A stretch of 64,000 nucleotides of DNA. Origin: Azorinus chamasolen. Lineage: Eukaryota > Mollusca > Bivalvia > Cardiida > Solecurtidae. The translations under genes and the position numbers were made by a program. Each line of letters starts with the position of its first letter. Position 1 is the first letter of the stretch. The notes beneath the pieces were generated by a model. It saw only the letters and a list, made by a program, of their open reading frames with translations. It did not search any database and was not told the DNA's origin. Positions 42,584-53,635 of the stretch are shown here, piece after piece. Location: positions 56,897,953-56,961,952 of the forward strand of contig OY755239.1 of assembly GCA_963576725.1 (NCBI GenBank), read 5' to 3'.

Positions 42584-43101
42584 CAGTAAGACCCCTCTAA
42601 ACTATTTATCAATGTCGAGCTTTAGACAGGTGACAGCTTAAAGCAGGGTGAATGTCATGCAGAAAGTTCCCAAAGGAGCTTTTTGCATGACTTTCACCTT
42701 GCATTAATTACGAGTAGTCACCTGCCTAAACATACAATTGAACTTCGATATCTAGAGTTCGGATAACTCGAATTTCATGATAACTCGAACGAAAGGTACG
42801 GTCCTTCCAAACTTTACAATACAGGATTGCTCTAAAATGTATCACTATGCATATATAGAAACACATGTGATAGCTTAATGCAGTTCTAAAGTAATGTTGA
42901 AATCTCATATAGGAGCTTTCATCATTCCTTTAGACCTGAATTAAGCTGTGAAACTTAGAAAGTGTCCAGACTAGAAACCGGATGACTCGAACTTCTGTTA
43001 TCTCGAACTAATTTGTATGGTTTCTTGAAATTCTAGATATATAAGTTCAACTGTATCTAGATTTTTATCTATTAGAATTCCGGTTTATAAGGGTTTTACT
43101 G
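42584..43101. mobile_element. Family E, interrupted by an F element
   Basis: CAGTAAGACCCCTCTAAAC to GTCACCTGCCTAAACATA on the left and TATCTAGATTTTTATCTATT to AAGGGTTTTACTG on the right form one E copy. Confidence 0.8.
42735..43053. mobile_element. Family F TA MITE nested in E (319 bp)
   Basis: CAATTGAACTTCGATATCT and ATATAAGTTCAACTG with TA duplicated (42733-42734, 43054-43055). Hairpin apex ATCTCATATAGGAGC. Confidence 0.85.
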
Positions 43102-43318
43102 TGCCCTAATTAGAGAAATGTTACTGTAGTTCATCCTTTACATTGAACATCATAATTAAATAATTACTGTCTGTTAGGTTTATTTTCTGGCTTAATAGAA
43201 CTAGTCGCATTTGACACAATGTTCCACGATTGTCCTTGATTAAGCGTACTGTTTAAATAAAAGCACATTTCTCATACTTTGTCCGTAATAAGAATATAAT
43301 AACTCGGTTTTAGAAACA

Positions 43319-43523
43319 CAGTAAAACCCCGCTAATGCGACCACCTAAAAGAGGTATAATTATGGGTGCAAGATGTAGGTGGTAGCTTAATGCAGGACAA
43401 AAGTAATGCAGAAAGCTCCTAGAGGAGCTTTCTGCATTGCTTTTGTCCTGCATTAAGCAACTACCTGCGTATAACGATACCTATGTTTATTCATTAAGTG
43501 GTCGCATTAGAGGGGTTCTACTG
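43319..43523. mobile_element. Family D TA MITE, complete (205 bp)
   Basis: CAGTAAAACCCCGCTAATGCG and CATTAGAGGGGTTCTACTG; the left flank is CA rather than TA. The core around AGCTCCTAGAGGAGCT is nearly perfect. Confidence 0.85.
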
Positions 43524-43525
43524 TA

Positions 43526-43955
43526 TGTAAAAGCCCTTCCCATTCTGAATGTTTCGTTATGATTTCTTGTTTATCCTATACAATATTAATATCATAATTA
43601 TTAATTAACATCAATAGGTGCACTTTCCATGGCATATAATACAGGCTCTCATTAAACTTCTCCTATAATGACGTGATTACTAATTGTGCCATTACCTCCG
43701 TCTGTCCTGGATGGAACACGAAATCTTCACAATGTCAGGAGGAGAATATTCGACTCATGTTTAAACCATTTGGAGATACGGCACGTATTTGAAATGCAGG
43801 GTCGTATCATATGATCTTGAACCGTGACCTTAATTATGAGTCTCTGATGGTGCAATATGAGTTATACACAACGTTCTATCGTAGGGTTGTCTGAAGTTGT
43901 AGAAACACCCTTCACGTCATCAGGACGATATGGAATGGACAGAAGGTAGAGAATT
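43526..43955. other. No recognisable feature
   Basis: No gene or repeat supported. Confidence 0.45.
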
Positions 43956-44230
43956 GACCCTTTACTCCACGAATGTTTATGTCTGAAATACTGACTGTAC
44001 GAATATCAGTTAACTTAACCCTTCTCTTGCTGAATTTTAAAATACATTTCTCCTCGTATATTGACGTGAATAGCAAGCGAAGGGTTAATATCTATAATGG
44101 CACATGAAGAAGAAAGGTTTAGACCCTGGTAAAACTGCTGAGTCAAATATGTATTATTACATCAGCACATGGAACCGTCTGATTTGGATCTACTTTGTAA
44201 GCAAAGGTGTCAAAAGGCGTCATTATTAGT
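43956..44230 (+). mobile_element. Family K, interrupted by a short A element
   Basis: GACCCTTTACTCCACGAATG to GAATATCAGTTAAC before the insert; TATCTATAATGGCACATGAAG, AGACCCTGG and GTCAAAAGGCGTC after it. Confidence 0.65.
44015..44088 (+). mobile_element. Family A deletion copy (74 bp), nested in K
   Basis: TTAACCCTTCTCTTGCTG to AGCAAGCGAAGGGTTAA with TTAA on both sides. The middle 176 bp, including the hairpin, is missing between TTTCTCCT and CGTATATTG. Confidence 0.9.
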
Positions 44231-44444
44231 TATTAGTTATAAGTTATTAACTTATTATCATCGGATTGGGATCTAATGTTTTTTAACCTTAATTTCCACA
44301 AGTCGTCATACAGACATTTCTTTGATTTAAGTCAGACCGTTCATATGTTTGGAGTGGACAAATGTTTGGACAACAGACAGACGGATGTATGAGATATATA
44401 CAGACATCTGTAAAACTGGATTCTGATGAAGTGTATGTATATAA

Positions 44445-44508
44445 GTAAACCCTCTCTAACCCGTAATTTAAAATACTTATCAACGCCGGTCATTATAACA
44501 AGCGCTAT
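44445..44508. repeat. Family E left fragment
   Basis: AGTAAACCCTCTCTAACCCG and TACTTATCAACGCCGGTC end where an H element begins. Confidence 0.5.
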
Positions 44509-44742
44509 TTAACCCTTTCGGTGCCAAATTTCTAACTGTCTGCAGTCCAATGTTTTTTTAAATAATTCGGTAAAATAAGCAAATAAGATATATAAATGCA
44601 AATTTCAAAGGAATAAAGCACAGATATAGACATTGAGACAAAAAGTGAAGTCCCTGGTCAGACGCCGCCTTGAAAAGGCGGCGTCTGATCTGGGACTGCA
44701 CTATTTGTCGTGGTGCATTTTTGCGACATTGGCGGTAAAATG
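44509..44742 (+). mobile_element. Family H MITE
   Basis: TTAACCCTTTCGGTGCCAAAT at the left; hairpin CTGGTCAGACGCCGCC-TTGAAAA-GGCGGCGTCTGATCTG; TTTGTCGTGGTGCATTTTTG and GGCGGTAAAATG at the eroded right end. Confidence 0.85.
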
Positions 44743-44811
44743 AATATATTTCACAACTTCTAATTCGTAACACCTTTTATACATTCTGTGTGCATGTTAA
44801 CGTTGTTTCGT

Positions 44812-45050
44812 TTAATCCTTTCCCTCGTATAAACGCATTTTCACGCATTTGCATATAGAGTTGACCCAGACCAGACGGCTCCTATGATCAGGGTCTGCTC
44901 TGTTTGCCAATGGAATTTGAAAGATCTGTTTCTTTACTTTCTAAACTGGCTACAATTTTCCACCTTCCATATATTGTATTAACTATTTTGTCCATGACTA
45001 TTCAGTAGGTATTGACATTTGGAATAAATATAGAACAGGGAAAGGGTTAA
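44812..45050 (-). mobile_element. Family B TTAA MITE, complete (239 bp)
   Basis: TTAATCCTTTCCCTCGTATAA and AACAGGGAAAGGGTTAA ends. The hairpin lost one inner side (GGCTCCTATGATCAGGG). Confidence 0.85.
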
Positions 45051-45078
45051 TGGAAGTTATTTGTCAATGTAGATGATA

Positions 45079-45239
45079 CAGTATACCTCATCTAAACTGG
45101 ACACTTGGTAAAGACGATTGTAGATCATATTAGACAGGCTTAGTGCAAGGTGAAGTGAGGTACTTCTGTAATGATCTCAACCAGCATAGATCTACAGTGG
45201 CAATGTTTTGAAATTCCGGGTTATAGAGGATTTATTGTA
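45079..45239. mobile_element. Diverged family E copy
   Basis: CAGTATACCTCATCTAAACTGG to CGGGTTATAGAGGATTTATTG; the core is largely lost. Confidence 0.55.
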
Positions 45240-45456
45240 CATCTGTTTTGGAGCCAGACTTAAAAGGGCAAATGATTAATAAACGACGGTCTTATTTCTT
45301 ATTCACCCAATAATCAATTGACCAATTACCCTACTTGCCCGGCTGACGAGGTCGTCATTGCTGTTCTTGGAGTTCGACAGTGATTGAAACGGAATGAGAA
45401 TCGGAGAGGTTTAAAGACTTGTGTCGAGTTCCTTGGCAGCAGCATTATGTATTGGG

Positions 45457-45583
45457 CAATAAGTTGTCAGATAAGTTGTTATCAAGACAACTTTTTCGTA
45501 ATAGGTTATTAGCTGGGTTATTATCAAGACACATTTGTGATAATAGATTGTCAGCTAAGTAATTATCACGACAAATATGTAAA
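45457..45583. repeat. 42 bp tandem repeat, 3 units
   Basis: TTATCAAGAC, TTATCAAGAC and TTATCACGAC lie at 45479, 45521 and 45563, an exact 42 bp period. On the minus strand the frame gives a 14-residue repeat with (C)LDNN and NLL. Confidence 0.85.
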
Positions 45584-45618
45584 ACAGTAAACTCCCGATA
45601 GTTTGAACATAAACCTTG

Positions 45619-45795
45619 TTCCCAATGGGCTATTTTAGGCCCAACCTCTTTGAATAAATCCACCGAAAAGGAGCATTTATTTGAGAAAAGGAAAGGTTTT
45701 GAATTGTGTAGTATTGCTCCTATGGTGCAAATGCTCTACTTTTCACAATGGTTTCAAAACGAAACTTTTACAGAGGAAAGGGTAAAAAAGGGGAA
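45619..45795 (-). mobile_element. Family C, ends eroded
   Basis: GTTCCCAATGGGCTATTTTAGG, CCTCTTTGAATAAATCCACCG, hairpin half TTGCTCCTATGGTGCAAATGC, TCACAATGGTTTCAAAACG. Confidence 0.65.
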
Positions 45796-45798
45796 GTA

Positions 45799-45905
45799 TC
45801 CTTATCGACCTTTAAGACAGTATGCTGATTAATGCTCTTCTAGGATCTTTATGCATGACTTTCACCCTGCATTAAGCAGTCACCTGCATACAAAGGCATC
45901 TATTA
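45799..45905. repeat. Family E half-copy
   Basis: ATGCTCTTCTAGGATCTTTATG, GACTTTCACCCTGCATTAAG and CAGTCACCTGCATACAAAGG. Confidence 0.55.
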
Positions 45906-45980
45906 TCCAATGCTAAACTTTCAAAGTATGTAGCTTTTACTGTAAAATATTATCAGACAAAACAAATTTGTAATAAACTA

Positions 45981-46553
45981 TGGAATGCTGGTCGGGACAT
46001 GCCAATTGCCATTTGCTAAACTGCCATTTGCCAAATGAAAAAATTACGGACGTGTTCTTCTCGCTTACAGATGTACAGAAATCGGGTATATTATTGTTTT
46101 GATACGGATACAAAACATATTGTAGCATGAAGCCCGCCGATCTGTCTAATCTTTGGATCCGTCAAGCACTTTTCAGAGAAAAGAAACTAGAATTAATGAC
46201 AATATGGCAATTAGCAATTGGCATTCGCCAAATTAGCAATTGGCATTTGGCAAATTAGCATTAAGCAACTGGCAAATTAGCAATTAGCATTTATTGATTG
46301 GCATGGTCCGATCCGCATTACATGCGGTACCGACGAGGATTTTACTTCTATAAATTGTCTCGACAATATCATTTATAAAGAACACAAAACATACTGTGGA
46401 ATGAAGCCCGTCGATTTGGATCCCGAAAAGGCAATGCGATGGCGGTACTTGACCAACAAATTAGCAATTGGCATTTGACTATTAGCCAAAAAGCAATTAG
46501 CATTTGGCAACTGGCAAAGTACATGTAGCAATTGACATGTCCCGACCCGCATT
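45981..46553. mobile_element. 573 bp inverted-repeat element with GCAATTGGCATTTGG motifs
   Basis: GGAATGCTGGTCGGGACATG at the left matches the reverse complement of CATGTCCCGACCCGCATTCC at the right. Inside, ATTAGCAATTGGCATTTGGC-like units recur many times, and a block with ACAAAACATA..TGAAGCCCG occurs twice (46103, 46385). A third terminus-like copy lies at 46293-46321, so it may be two fused or nested units. Target duplication unclear; no coding sequence. Confidence 0.65.
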
Positions 46554-46590
46554 CCTTAAATAAACATTATCGATGTAGTGTTGGTTACAC

Positions 46591-46955
46591 AGTAAAACCC
46601 CTCTAGACCGACCACCAAAAACGGTAAAATGCTGGGTTTTAAATGCAGGTGATTGCTTTTACTAGGTGGAAGTTATACAGGAAGGTCATTTTATTGTAAC
46701 ACGCTTCCTGCTTCAACCCTTTCCCTGTTTCCTAATGGATGTTCATGGACAAAATAGTTATAATGAAATATGGAAGCTGCAACATTGTAGCCATTTTAGA
46801 AACTAATGAAGCAGATATATCAAATTCCATTAGCAAACAGAGCAGACCCTGATCAGACGGATAGTATAGGAGCCGTCTGATCTGGGTCTTCTCTGTTTGC
46901 AAATGCGTGAACATGCGTTTGTACTATGTAGTCGGTTTAGAGGGGTCCTGCGGTA
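46591..46955. mobile_element. TA-group element (D/E-like), interrupted by B
   Basis: CAGTAAAACCCCTCTAGACCG to CTTCCTGCTTC on the left and GTAGTCGGTTTAGAGGGG on the right. The exact junctions are unclear. Confidence 0.5.
46713..46925 (+). mobile_element. Family B MITE
   Basis: TCAACCCTTTCCCTGTTTCC, GAAATATGGAAGCTGCAAC, hairpin CTGATCAGACGGATAGTATAG / GGAGCCGTCTGATCTGGG, TTTGCAAATGCGTGAACATG. Confidence 0.8.
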
Positions 46956-47289
46956 TAGAAAATTGCTTTGCACTTTGCAGTTTATGAATTATCACTGTAT
47001 ATTAAAACATTGTAAATTGAAATTGAATTCCGTTTTTCTTTAATTATTTTTTTTTAAATCTAGAATAAATTGATGTAATTGTGATGAATGAATGATTGCA
47101 TTAAATGTATAGTGGTCTTTTGAAAGGGTATTGATGTCCGAAATAGGTTATTTCGTCCTTAGGCATAATGTGATCTCGATTGCATATGTCTTAGCACATT
47201 ATTTCATGTTTAAGATAGGACAAATTACAGACATTATGAATCGTATTCTTTATGATATGACATGTTTTCTCCGCATTCATATATGCATG
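46956..47289. other. No recognisable feature
   Basis: AT-rich sequence. Confidence 0.45.
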
Positions 47290-47455
47290 TACAGTAAAAA
47301 CGCGATAATACCAATACTCAAATACGTACCATTATTGATCTTTAGTACATGCGACAGCTTATACAGGGATAAAGGAGCTTTCTGCATGACTTCAATCCTC
47401 CATTAAGAAGCCACCTGCCTACAAAGACATAATTTTTTCATTACTAAATGTTCGT
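47290..47455. mobile_element. Diverged family E copy
   Basis: ACAGTAAAAACGCGATAATACC, CGACAGCTTATACAGGG, AAAGGAGCTTTCTGCATGAC and GAAGCCACCTGCCTACAAAG. Confidence 0.5.
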
Positions 47456-47996
47456 AGTATCGAGTTTTTAATATGGTGAACATTTCCTTATTCGACACGC
47501 CGTAATAAACGATCACTGGGTTATAAATATGAAAATCAAGTCAAATTAGTTTTCAATCAAAGCTCCAAACCTTCGGCGAATGGTTATGAGCACTGTGCAC
47601 GATCATGACTCAAATTAAGACTATTGAACTACGTTCAAAACAACTATGAATTAGTTATCATGAAGACGGTATGTTGTAACTTAAATGCATTTTATATCAT
47701 ATTTATAGTCAATTATTGGCCGGGCTTTTGAATTGTATACATTTACACACGTTTGTAATGTACATAAGTACGTCAATTTGAATCATAAGAATTTCTGCAG
47801 TATTTTATCGGAATATAATAAGATACTAAATACAGACATTTCCCTATTCAGCGTTTAAATGCACGATAAGTGTATATATTTTTATGAGCGTTCTGTATAT
47901 GGGATGTTTTATGTTTCTTCTTGCAGACAGCAAACCTCGCTGAAAGTGCAGGCAGTACGGAAGCGCAATGCTGCAGACATATACATAACCATACTA
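47456..47996. other. No recognisable feature
   Basis: No gene or repeat supported. Confidence 0.45.
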
Positions 47997-48214
47997 TTAA
48001 ACCCTTATTCCGAAATCTGCGATTTGACTCCTATAATTATGAGAACTGCTTGACTCTAGACCAGACTTCTGGTAAATCAGCGTTTCACTAGGATCCAAGG
48101 TGTTTGACAATCGGTCAATAGTTTCTCAAGTACTTGACCGAATCGGAAGTAGTCACAATTTCACCAGATCCAAAGTTGAACAGACATTTGTTTTCACAGC
48201 AGGGTAAGGGTTAA
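47997..48214 (+). mobile_element. Family I TTAA MITE, complete
   Basis: TTAAACCCTTATTCCGAAATC at the left, decayed hairpin, GTCAATAGTTTCTCAAGTACT, and TTCACAGCAGGGTAAGGGTTAA at the right. Confidence 0.75.
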
Positions 48215-48429
48215 AACTGATATTGATTTGCAAGCGAAAATGATTTGATAATGCATATGTATCTACACACATCTGCAGACAAACGGTACTTTATCGAAAG
48301 TGCATAGCTATCAAGAAAGGAATATTTCAATCAGAATGGTAGCATTAATACTCATTCAGTTGTAACACTTGATGTCTGCTCGTACTCTAACCCTGAAGGA
48401 TGGTTTACTAACTTAGTGCTTTTTAGAAA

Positions 48430-48535
48430 ATGTTGATCTTGAATTACAGAGATTTGATCCTGGTTAGACACTGAGTTACTCGGTGTTTAATCTGGATTTA
48501 AGCTGTTTGCAAATGCGAGCGAGGACGGGCTATGC
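48430..48535. repeat. Family I half-copy
   Basis: GATCCTGGTTAGACACTGAG / CTCGGTGTTTAATCTGGAT hairpin with GCTGTTTGCAAATGCGAGCG. Confidence 0.55.
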
Positions 48536-48770
48536 ATCATAAGGGCTGTACGCTCCGTTCTCGTTCCATCCTTCCATTTTCGTTCATATTGTACCATGTA
48601 ATTGTTTATCTACTGAATATGCAACATGATAAAATTACAGGATAAAGTAAATGATACGTTACACATGCATAGTCGCACATGGTAATAGTGTACAGAGCAG
48701 ACAACGAGCCACCATTGGCATCATATTGTCATAGAAACCATCTCACCAGGATTTGCAGTTTCTTTGCCAT

Positions 48771-49008
48771 GTCCCTTTCCCTCATATAAACGTGTTTCCA
48801 CGCATTTGCAAACAGATTAGACCCATATCTGACGGCTCTTATAGGAACCGTATGATCAGGGTCTAGTGGTATTTGAAAGATCTGTTTCTGTACTTTTTAA
48901 AATGGCTATACAATGGTCCATCTTTCATATTTCATTATGACTACCTTGTCCATGAATACTCAGTAGGTATTAAATTTTGGAATAAACATAGAACAGGGAA
49001 AGAGTTAA
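48771..49008 (-). mobile_element. Family B TTAA MITE (238 bp)
   Basis: TCCCTTTCCCTCATATAAACG and GAACAGGGAAAGAGTTAA ends; hairpin CATATCTGACGGCTCTTATAG / GGAACCGTATGATCAGGG. Confidence 0.82.
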
Positions 49009-49331
49009 ACCATACCCTTTAATACTCACAGCATGGTTAACCCTTTTGTATTTTTGAATAGTCATTCAGCGTTGTAAATGTCCAATGCCCAGTATAACGA
49101 AAGTTACACTGGGTTATATTTAGTTAATATCATTATTTGTTTTACAGTGTAACGTTTTTCAGCCATGCATCAACATAAATTTGATTGGCATCTCATTGTA
49201 AATTTGTTTGCATGAATTTCATAAAGTGATACATATAATGGTATATATATATTGATAGTGCATGACAGGTTTGAAAAACATTTTTGGACTAATGTTCAAC
49301 TCCTTAAGCTATAGTAAAGAATGTGGCCATA
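49009..49331. other. No recognisable feature
   Basis: No gene or repeat supported. Confidence 0.45.
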
Positions 49332-49581
49332 TTAACCCTTCTCTTGCTGAATTTTAAAATACATTTCCCCTTCTTTACCCATGTCCTGTTGTATAATTAC
49401 ATATATCTGCACTGTGTACAAGTATATCGCTGTGTCATCACTGCTGTGGAGTGCACTGGTTGCACAATCAACTTGTAAATAGTGCAGAGCCTGATGAGAC
49501 AGCTCCTGCAGGAGCTGTCTCATCCGGGTCTTCACTATTTACAGGTAGGTATATTGACGTGAATAGCAAGCGAAGGGTTAA
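49332..49581 (+). mobile_element. Family A TTAA MITE, complete (250 bp)
   Basis: TTAA at 49332-49335 and 49578-49581, apex AGCTCCTGCAGGAGCT, same length as the copies at 16271, 19676 and 21022. Confidence 0.92.
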
Positions 49582-49799
49582 AGTATTGAACCAAAACCCT
49601 ATCATTTCGATGTTTTATTGCATTACCACTGTACAAGGATATAATGCCCATCATGTAATCGCATAAACTTTGTTTACAAACCATGACACTTCAATTGCCT
49701 GTCGTGGCAAGATAATTCATACATAATTCAAGATATTTCATCCAATGCAAGCAATCAGACACACATCTTATAAAAACGTTACCGAAACCTGACATTGTT

Positions 49800-49920
49800 G
49801 TAACTCTTTAACTGGTAGAGAAGCTTTTTAATGGCTTTGCAAACAGGGTAAACCCTAATCTGGCAGCTTAGTTCGGAGCTGTTTGTTTGATCAGAGTCTG
49901 CTGTAGTTTCTAATGGCATC
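49800..49920. repeat. B/K relic
   Basis: TAACTCTTTAACTGGTAGAG, TGGCTTTGCAAACAGGGTAAAC and GATCAGAGTCTGCTGTAG. Confidence 0.45.
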
Positions 49921-49978
49921 GCAGCTTCTACCTAAGGCAAAACATCATGCGTTCATACATCATTATACCCTTTAGCTA

Positions 49979-50193
49979 TTAACCTTTAGCCTGTTGGGCA
50001 AATTTTTTTTACAGAATGTTTCGCATACTACATTTCCAAAATTCAAGCTGTAATCAAAATGTCTAATCAAACTGCAATCAGGGTGTCAAACAGTTTGGAT
50101 CCTGATGAGACGCCGAGTTATTCGGCGTCTCATCTGATTCTAAACTGTTTGTATAGGTATTCACTCATCCGCCCATAGCAGGCTAAATGTTAA
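49979..50193. mobile_element. I-type TTAA MITE with perfect hairpin
   Basis: TTAACCTTTAGCCTGTTGGGC and GCCCATAGCAGGCTAAATGTTAA are inverted ends. Hairpin TTTGGATCCTGATGAGACGCC / GGCGTCTCATCTGATTCTAAA, apex GAGTTATTC. Confidence 0.85.
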
Positions 50194-50420
50194 GATAATG
50201 CGAGAAATGTATTTTCCCTCTCATCTGCGTCTTCACTTTTTGTAAGGGACATCAGTGACTCGTGTCCCACACTGTAAGGCTTACACGATTCAGAATCCTC
50301 TAATGTGACGTATTTCTTTAATAATTAATATTGCCATCACCATGGTTTATGTTGATGGTGATATATACACGGCATAAGAATTTGTCCTAACGAGTAAATA
50401 CATAATTACTAGTGAGATAC

Positions 50421-50550
50421 AGTAAAACTCTTCTAAATCGACAAAAACGTATATTACTGTACCATAAAGGCTGATGAAAGCTTAATGATGACTAAATGTA
50501 TAATTATAAAACATCTCCTTCAAGAGCTGTATGCATAACGTTTGCATTAC
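50421..50550. repeat. TA-group half-copy
   Basis: CAGTAAAACTCTTCTAAATCG and GGCTGATGAAAGCTTAATG, apex ATCTCCTTCAAGAGCT, then a K element begins. Confidence 0.5.
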
Positions 50551-50803
50551 GTTTACCATTTACACCTTGAACACCCATGCAAGAAATGTTGGCATCATGG
50601 ATGTTATTTACATGGCTTCTTTATAATGGTATACGAACATAAAACAAAGTTTGGCAATGACAGAAACTGCATCAGATTTACTTTATTCTATCAGCGAACA
50701 GAGCAGATCCTGATCAGACGGATCCTACAGGAGTCGTCGGATCTGGGTTTACTCTTTTTGCAAAATCATGGAAAGGCGTATTTATGATGTAAAGGGCTAA
50801 GCA
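50551..50803 (+). mobile_element. Family K MITE
   Basis: GTTTACCATTTACACCTTG, GAAATGTTGGCATCATGG, hairpin CTGATCAGACGGATCCTACAG / GGAGTCGTCGGATCTGGG, ATGATGTAAAGGGCTAAG. Confidence 0.72.
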
Positions 50804-51349
50804 AACATTTGGTTTTAAGAACGCCATGTCTCGAGTAGTTGCTTTATAGTTGTTCTAATATGTCTATTACTTTATTTTTACCATTTGTGTGTTTAGATAC
50901 CGAATTCATTTATATAGAAACATGCATTCCGAGCACAAAACGCAACAATGACAACAATCGGACACTCAATACAACTACAAAGGCTGGAATATATGCTTTA
51001 GGCTGCAGGGCAACGTTTTATGTTTTCTCTACATGCACATTAGATTATTTCTAAGTATTATTTCATGCACTGATTGAGACATTTGCAACCAGCTTGGTAA
51101 AATATGACTTCGACCTAGTCAGGCAGATATCAAAACATCATTTTGTCATTTACAATCATGATAAGAGGTGAAATTTAGTAAGCAGACTTTCCACATCATT
51201 ACATGAGGCAATTGACATCATTAGAATTGTTTGTCCAGTTTCATCCAATTTCTACTGACGTTTTAATGACTAAGTGTGACTGGTCATGTTTGGTAATACG
51301 ATATCCGATAAACAGCATACATATATGTTAATCTACTTCTGATACAACA
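50804..51349. other. No recognisable feature
   Basis: A 71-codon frame (50839) lacks any motif. Confidence 0.45.
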
Positions 51350-51489
51350 AGGCCTCGCTATTACAACAACAAAGTTTTTAAACAGGTGGTAGCTTAGTGC
51401 GGGGAAAACGTGATACAGAAAGTTATGTTGCCCTGCATTAGGCAACCAATTGCTCCTATGTAAATAAACTATATGGTCGATCTACTGTG
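51350..51489. mobile_element. Family L/D, left end eroded
   Basis: AACAGGTGGTAGCTTAGTGCG, GCCCTGCATTAGGCAACCAATTG and GGTCGATCTACTGTG. One hairpin arm is lost. Confidence 0.6.
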
Positions 51490-52098
51490 TATGGTAATTC
51501 CTATTGTCAGAACAAAAACTAATACATGTCTACATTGTAAGCCGTGCTGAAATGTTTGATACTGTTAGAAATACCGCAAGTGGAAAATGAACAACTAACC
51601 AAATAGTATTTTAAACTTAAATGAATTGACATGTCTACTGTTTGCAGTAAACAACATATGATTTGTTTGCTGCATGAATATGATGCGTTTGTACGTTAAA
51701 GGGATACTTATACTTGTAATACTGTGTCGTGTCAGCGATTAACTGAACATCATTCTCTTGTCATTACGTGGCCATACACCTTAAATATGTACAATAAGAA
51801 AGTTATGTTTAAACAGTCGTACAAACAGTCGTAATGGAAATCTAAAACACACAATTTTTTACTACAAATTAAATGCATGTAGAAGTTGTTTCACAATGGT
51901 TACCCATATATCTGAAACATACAAATAAGTGTACGTTAATCACAATCTTATAAATCCATGTTCTTGTGGACAGTCTGTCATTTAGTTCAATATCCGATAC
52001 AATATAATACTAGGTGGTGTTTGAAAAATATCCGGAACAGTTTCATTACCTTTTTAAATGAATGAATATCTCAAAAGTTGAGTAGTGATATATTTATA
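51490..52098. other. No recognisable feature
   Basis: No gene or repeat supported. Confidence 0.45.
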
Positions 52099-52326
52099 CA
52101 GTAGAACCTGTCCTAAGCGGTCATTCATTTACATGTATTGAACACATCCTTACAATCCTTACACATGTGTCTTAAAACAGGTGGTTGCTTAATGCGTGAC
52201 AAACGTAATGCAGAAATCTCATATATGTGCCTTCTACATTACTTTTGACCTGCATTAAGCAACCAACAGCCTTACATACCCATAATTAGACCTCCCTGTG
52301 GTGACCCCTTAAGACCGGTTCTAGTG
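52099..52326. mobile_element. Family L TA MITE
   Basis: CAGTAGAACCTGTCCTAAGCG and CCCTTAAGACCGGTTCTAGTG ends with TA; arms AATGCGTGACAAACGTAATGC / GCATT..TTTTGACCTGCATT. Confidence 0.78.
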
Positions 52327-52896
52327 TATATAATATATCTAAGGTTTGTTGTTAAAAGGAAAAGTATGATAGCAACAATGAGCAATACACGGTAGTTCAA
52401 GTAATGTTGAGATGTAAGGAGCGAGGTATTATAGAAACACAATTGATACTTACTAGTAATTAACCAGCTCATACATGTATACTTCACTTGCCAATAATAT
52501 AACGGCTTCGCGCCTAAGACACGCGTAACGTGGTGTGTTGAAATCCCGACAGCAAGAGATGAAAATGATTGTAAGTGTGATTTTTGGCACTCGAGGAGCG
52601 TAAACATAGAAACTCATGTGTACTAATGGATAAGACCATTTTGAACAAAACCCAAATATGTTGTTTTTAAGTAAAGACTGCATAATTTCCAACGCAAACC
52701 GTGTTTGTCACCATTTAAACATGTTTATAACAAAGTTAACCGATATCAATCGTTTTAATAGAATCTGGCGTCTCATGTAAACTCATTTTTTTAAAGTAGA
52801 CGTGTCAGAAATAACAAAATTAAACAGCATTCCGATAAGTTGTCTAGTTACCTCCTCAACATGCCTTTGTTTTGGTTTATATGGTTGTGGATTGTT
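52327..52896. other. No recognisable feature
   Basis: A 111-codon minus-strand frame (52272-52607) overlaps the L element and has no motif; not called. Confidence 0.45.
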
Positions 52897-53125
52897 TTAA
52901 CCCTTTCCTCCATAAATACGCTTTTATACGCCTCTGTAATAGTCACTTCTTGAAACCATTGCGATAAATAAAACATTTGCTCCATAGGAGCAAATGCTTT
53001 ATTTATCACAATGGTTTCTATACTACACAATTATAGCATTTTCCTTTTCTCTAGTAAATGCTCCTATTCGGTAGATTCATTCAAAGAGGTTGGGTCTAAA
53101 AATAGTCTATGGAGGAAAGGGTTAA
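52897..53125 (+). mobile_element. Family C MITE with K-like left end (229 bp)
   Basis: TTAACCCTTTCCTCCATAAA and ACGC match K, but from CTCTGTAATAGTCAC on it is C, with hairpin CATTTGCTCCATAGGAGCAAATG and GGAGGAAAGGGTTAA at the right. Confidence 0.85.
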
Positions 53126-53194
53126 TATTTGTAAACAAGATGTCTGCTTTGACACCGAGAAGTTACAGGTTTTATTTACATTCGGTTCGTAATA

Positions 53195-53265
53195 CTGCTG
53201 ACCGAGTGCCACACAACTTGGATCTTGACAAGATACCGATTTAATAGGCGTCTCATCTGGAAAAA
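53195..53265 (-). repeat. Family I relic
   Basis: GACCGAGTGCCACACAACTTGG, ATACCGATTTAATAGGCGTC and TCATCTGG. Confidence 0.45.
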
Positions 53266-53468
53266 TAATTAATTCAATTTGGTATTGAAGGCAATTTTCC
53301 ATTATTTGATACTCAACTAAATGTTAAGCAACGTCTGTTATGTAGTTCAAATATTCGATGTATTTAATATCAAGGTTCGTTTCATCCTCTCGTTGTGACT
53401 GTCATGTTATCAAGATAAAAAACAACAACGAGATAATGTCGTGCACACTCTGAAAGTAATTACTATAA

Positions 53469-53630
53469 CAGTAAAACCTCTTTAGTGCGACCACCGATAA
53501 GAGGTCGTTACTGGGTTTAAGAGGCATGTGGTAACTTAATGCAGGGTTAAAGTTAGGCAAAACGTTCCTGCAGGGGCTTTTTGCATTACTTCCGCATAGT
53601 ATTAAGCAAACAACTGCTTAAAAAGACGTT
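53469..53630. mobile_element. Family D, right end replaced by microsatellite
   Basis: CAGTAAAACCTCTTTAGTGCG, apex CGTTCCTGCAGGGGC, GCAAACAACTGCTTAAAAAG, then low-complexity DNA. Confidence 0.75.
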
Positions 53631-53635
53631 AATGT

